Part shown: piece after piece, positions 41,594 to 42,588 of the stretch
How the letters are laid out: every line of letters begins with the position of its first letter
Position numbering within the stretch: position 1 is the first letter of the stretch
Origin: Oscillospiraceae bacterium
GTDB lineage: Bacteria; Bacillota; Clostridia; Oscillospirales; Oscillospiraceae
Length of the DNA: 42,588 bases
NCBI GenBank assembly: GCA_031262405.1
Contig: JAISHS010000020.1
Location: 1 to 42,588, forward strand
Direction of reading: 5' to 3'
Made by a program: the position numbers and the translations under genes
The notes under the pieces: generated by a model
The model's input: the letters and a program-made list of their open reading frames with translations, nothing else
What the model was told of the DNA's origin: nothing
The model's database searches: none

Positions 41594-41776
41594 TTACTTC
41601 TTAACTTCAAGAACCTTGCGTCCGTTGTAAAAACCGCAGGCCTTGCAGACCCTGTGGGGCATACGGAAGGCTCCGCAGTTAGGGCACGCGACAATCCCCG
41701 GTTCTTCCAGCTTCCAGTGGGAAGAGCGCCTCTTGTCCCGTCTGGCCTTCGATACTTTTCTTTTTGGAACCGCCAA
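41594..41776 (-). CDS. rpmF: 50S ribosomal protein L32
   Basis: A 60-residue L32 with the basic N-terminus AVPKRKVSKARRDKRRS and a zinc-ribbon of two CxxC pairs (Cys31/34 and Cys44/47), i.e. the zinc-containing C+ paralogue form. The start is TTG at 41774-41776 with AGGAGG eight bases upstream. A GTG at 41785 overlaps that ribosome site and would add residues absent from the family. It follows yceD, the usual pairing. plsX, often next in Firmicutes, is not here. Confidence 0.96.
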   Translation of the reverse strand: MAVPKRKVSKARRDKRRSSHWKLEEPGIVACPNCGAFRMPHRVCKACGFYNGRKVLEVKK

Positions 41777-41839
41777 GTGTGACACCTCCTAATCCTTGCT
41801 GACTGGCAGCGTTTTTCTTTGCGAGCTTGTTTAACTTTT

Positions 41840-42343
41840 CTAATCAAGCCCTTTATCCAAAAGCTGCCGCAATACAGCCAATCTTGGATCAATTTCTTTC
41901 TCGCAGGAGCACGGCCCCTCGTTTAGGTTCTTCCCGCAGCGGCTGCACAGACCCGCGCAGTCGGCACGGCACAAAAACGAAGTGTCCATGTCCAAAATAA
42001 ACAGAGTCTCCAATACATCGCTTAAATCCAGCTCGTTTCCCTCTAATAGAAACACATCCGGATTATCCTCGTCTTGAGCCTCAGCCGAGAGCGTCGCCTC
42101 CAAGGGCAAATCAAACTCGTGCTCGTAACTCTCCCCGCAGCGGTCGCAGAAGCAGCTCGCCCGCGCCGTCAAACGCCCCGAAAGCGTCAGAATTCCGGCG
42201 GTGTTAGAGATTACCCCCTCGCCCTGCGGCGGTACGATGAATTCGGAAATCGACGAAGTCCCGAGCCTGTCCGTCTCCAGCCGACAGGAAAAGGGTTTCG
42301 CACTGCCCGGCATATCAATAATTTCACAGAGATTTATCCTCAT
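41840..42343 (-). CDS. YceD/DUF177 family protein
   Basis: A 167-residue protein of the YceD (DUF177) family, placed upstream of rpmF in most bacteria and linked in E. coli and plants to 23S rRNA accumulation. Cysteine pairs occur in FCDRCGE and in the C-terminal CRADCAGLCSRCGKNLNEGPCSC cluster, probably binding a metal. Upstream in-frame residues (from 42412) are excluded: they include the promoter and the GGGGTGG ribosome site before the ATG at 42343. It is the first gene of the yceD-rpmF unit under a perfect consensus promoter. Confidence 0.9.
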   Translation of the reverse strand: MRINLCEIIDMPGSAKPFSCRLETDRLGTSSISEFIVPPQGEGVISNTAGILTLSGRLTARASCFCDRCGESYEHEFDLPLEATLSAEAQDEDNPDVFLLEGNELDLSDVLETLFILDMDTSFLCRADCAGLCSRCGKNLNEGPCSCEKEIDPRLAVLRQLLDKGLD

Positions 42344-42370
42344 GACTCCACCCCGCTTCGTCGCTCTGGT

Positions 42371-42399
42371 ATTATAATTTATTGCCGGCGAGTTGTCAA
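42371..42399 (-). promoter_or_regulatory. Perfect sigma-A consensus promoter of yceD-rpmF
   Basis: Minus strand TTGACA (42394-42399), exactly 17 bases, TATAAT (42371-42376). No mismatch to consensus; it should be a strong constitutive promoter, as fits a ribosomal protein unit. Confidence 0.92.
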
Positions 42400-42417
42400 C
42401 AGAAATTTCCACAAATT

Positions 42418-42443
42418 AAAGCCGCCCCCACAGGAGCGGCTTT
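42418..42443. terminator. Bidirectional terminator-like hairpin
   Basis: AAAGCCGC pairs with GCGGCTTT around a ten-base loop. T-rich bases follow on the plus strand (TTTTAAAT) and TTTAATTTG on the minus strand. It probably ends a minus-strand transcript from genes beyond the insertion sequence. A GTCGCC-TCAA-GGCGAC hairpin, identical to the one at 3505-3520, follows at 42452-42467. Confidence 0.6.
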
Positions 42444-42471
42444 TAAATCTCGTCGCCTCAAGGCGACTCCA

Positions 42472-42588
42472 TGTCCGGTTTCAGGACATCGGTAAGTGAA
42501 AAATGTCAAGACATAGGTAAGTGAAGGTGTCAAGACATCGGTAAGCCTTTGACAAATAATAGCAATTACAAAGGAGTGATTGCTATGC
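42472..42588 (+). mobile_element. Probable left end of an insertion sequence (partial)
   Basis: From TGTCC at about 42472 three direct repeats of about 24 bp run head to tail (42481-42505, 42506-42529, 42530-42551). They share the core ACATCGGTAAG with small changes. A TTGACA (42549-42554) and a strong AAGGAG ribosome site precede an ATG at the very window edge. Multiple terminal repeats at an end beginning TGT are typical of IS21-like elements; the transposase itself is outside the window, so the family is a guess. Confidence 0.55.
42585..42588 (+). CDS. Start of a truncated gene, probably a transposase
   Basis: AAGGAG lies eight bases before an ATG at 42585. Only the first codon is in the window. 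The preceding terminal-repeat-like DNA suggests it is the first gene of an insertion sequence. Confidence 0.4.

Overview
The window looks like chromosome from a Bacillota of class Clostridia, probably an uncultured gut-type lineage. Supporting features are a glgC/glgD pair inside a glgB-glgC-glgD-glgA-glgP cluster, several SLH-domain wall proteins, recD2, an MreB-family gene next to comFC, standard Shine-Dalgarno sites and sigma-A promoters, and frequent TTG/GTG starts. By eye most genes are GC-rich, while the cellulase-like SLH gene at 19.0-22.2 kb is more AT-rich. No rRNA, tRNA, CRISPR array or prophage is visible. Genus and species cannot be named from the sequence.

Layout. 1-318: intergenic DNA made of consecutive small hairpins. 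319-2859 (-): hybrid sensor kinase, divergent from a YpsA/SLOG-like gene whose promoter leaves no room for a 5' leader. 3576-10892 (-): uvrA, a small membrane protein, recD2, comFC and an mreB-like gene, a DNA-repair/housekeeping run. 11235-11794 (-): a DUF4160/DUF2442 pair with its own consensus promoter. 11920-15609 (-): rfbA-trkA-trkH, a tightly packed operon joining dTDP-sugar synthesis to Trk/Ktr potassium uptake. 15905-22162 (-): two large secreted SLH proteins, one with beta-solenoid-like repeats and one with a GH5-like catalytic region. 22572-23678 (-): prfB, divergent from 23854-33673 (+): prs, pth and the glycogen operon, covering branching, ADP-glucose synthesis, elongation and phosphorolysis. 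33885-42343 (-): yceD and rpmF from a perfect consensus promoter, then a DUF512 radical-SAM gene, a new 33-codon ORF, der, plsY, an SLH-anchored D,D-carboxypeptidase and a glycine-rich SLH protein. 42472-42588 (+): probable left end of an insertion sequence.

No unknown multi-gene system stands out. The most unusual signal is the repeat landscape. Three sequence flavours of 7-bp tandem repeat and two palindromic modules form mosaic elements that sit almost only at the 3' ends of minus-strand genes. In four genes (mreB-like, comFC, trkH, dacA) the stop codon lies inside the same heptamer array. In three others the stop, or the position next to it, is supplied by a palindrome, a hairpin or a related heptamer array. 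One heptamer array lies in frame inside a coding sequence. The glycogen operon is largely free of these elements. The pattern resembles BIME/STRR-type repeats and appears to be reshaping protein C-termini.

Other points of note: the 33-codon Cys-containing ORF with its own Shine-Dalgarno and terminator, a divergent promoter pair sharing an inverted 10-bp box, a Ser replacing Asn in the SxN motif of the carboxypeptidase, and a degenerate receiver domain in the hybrid kinase.
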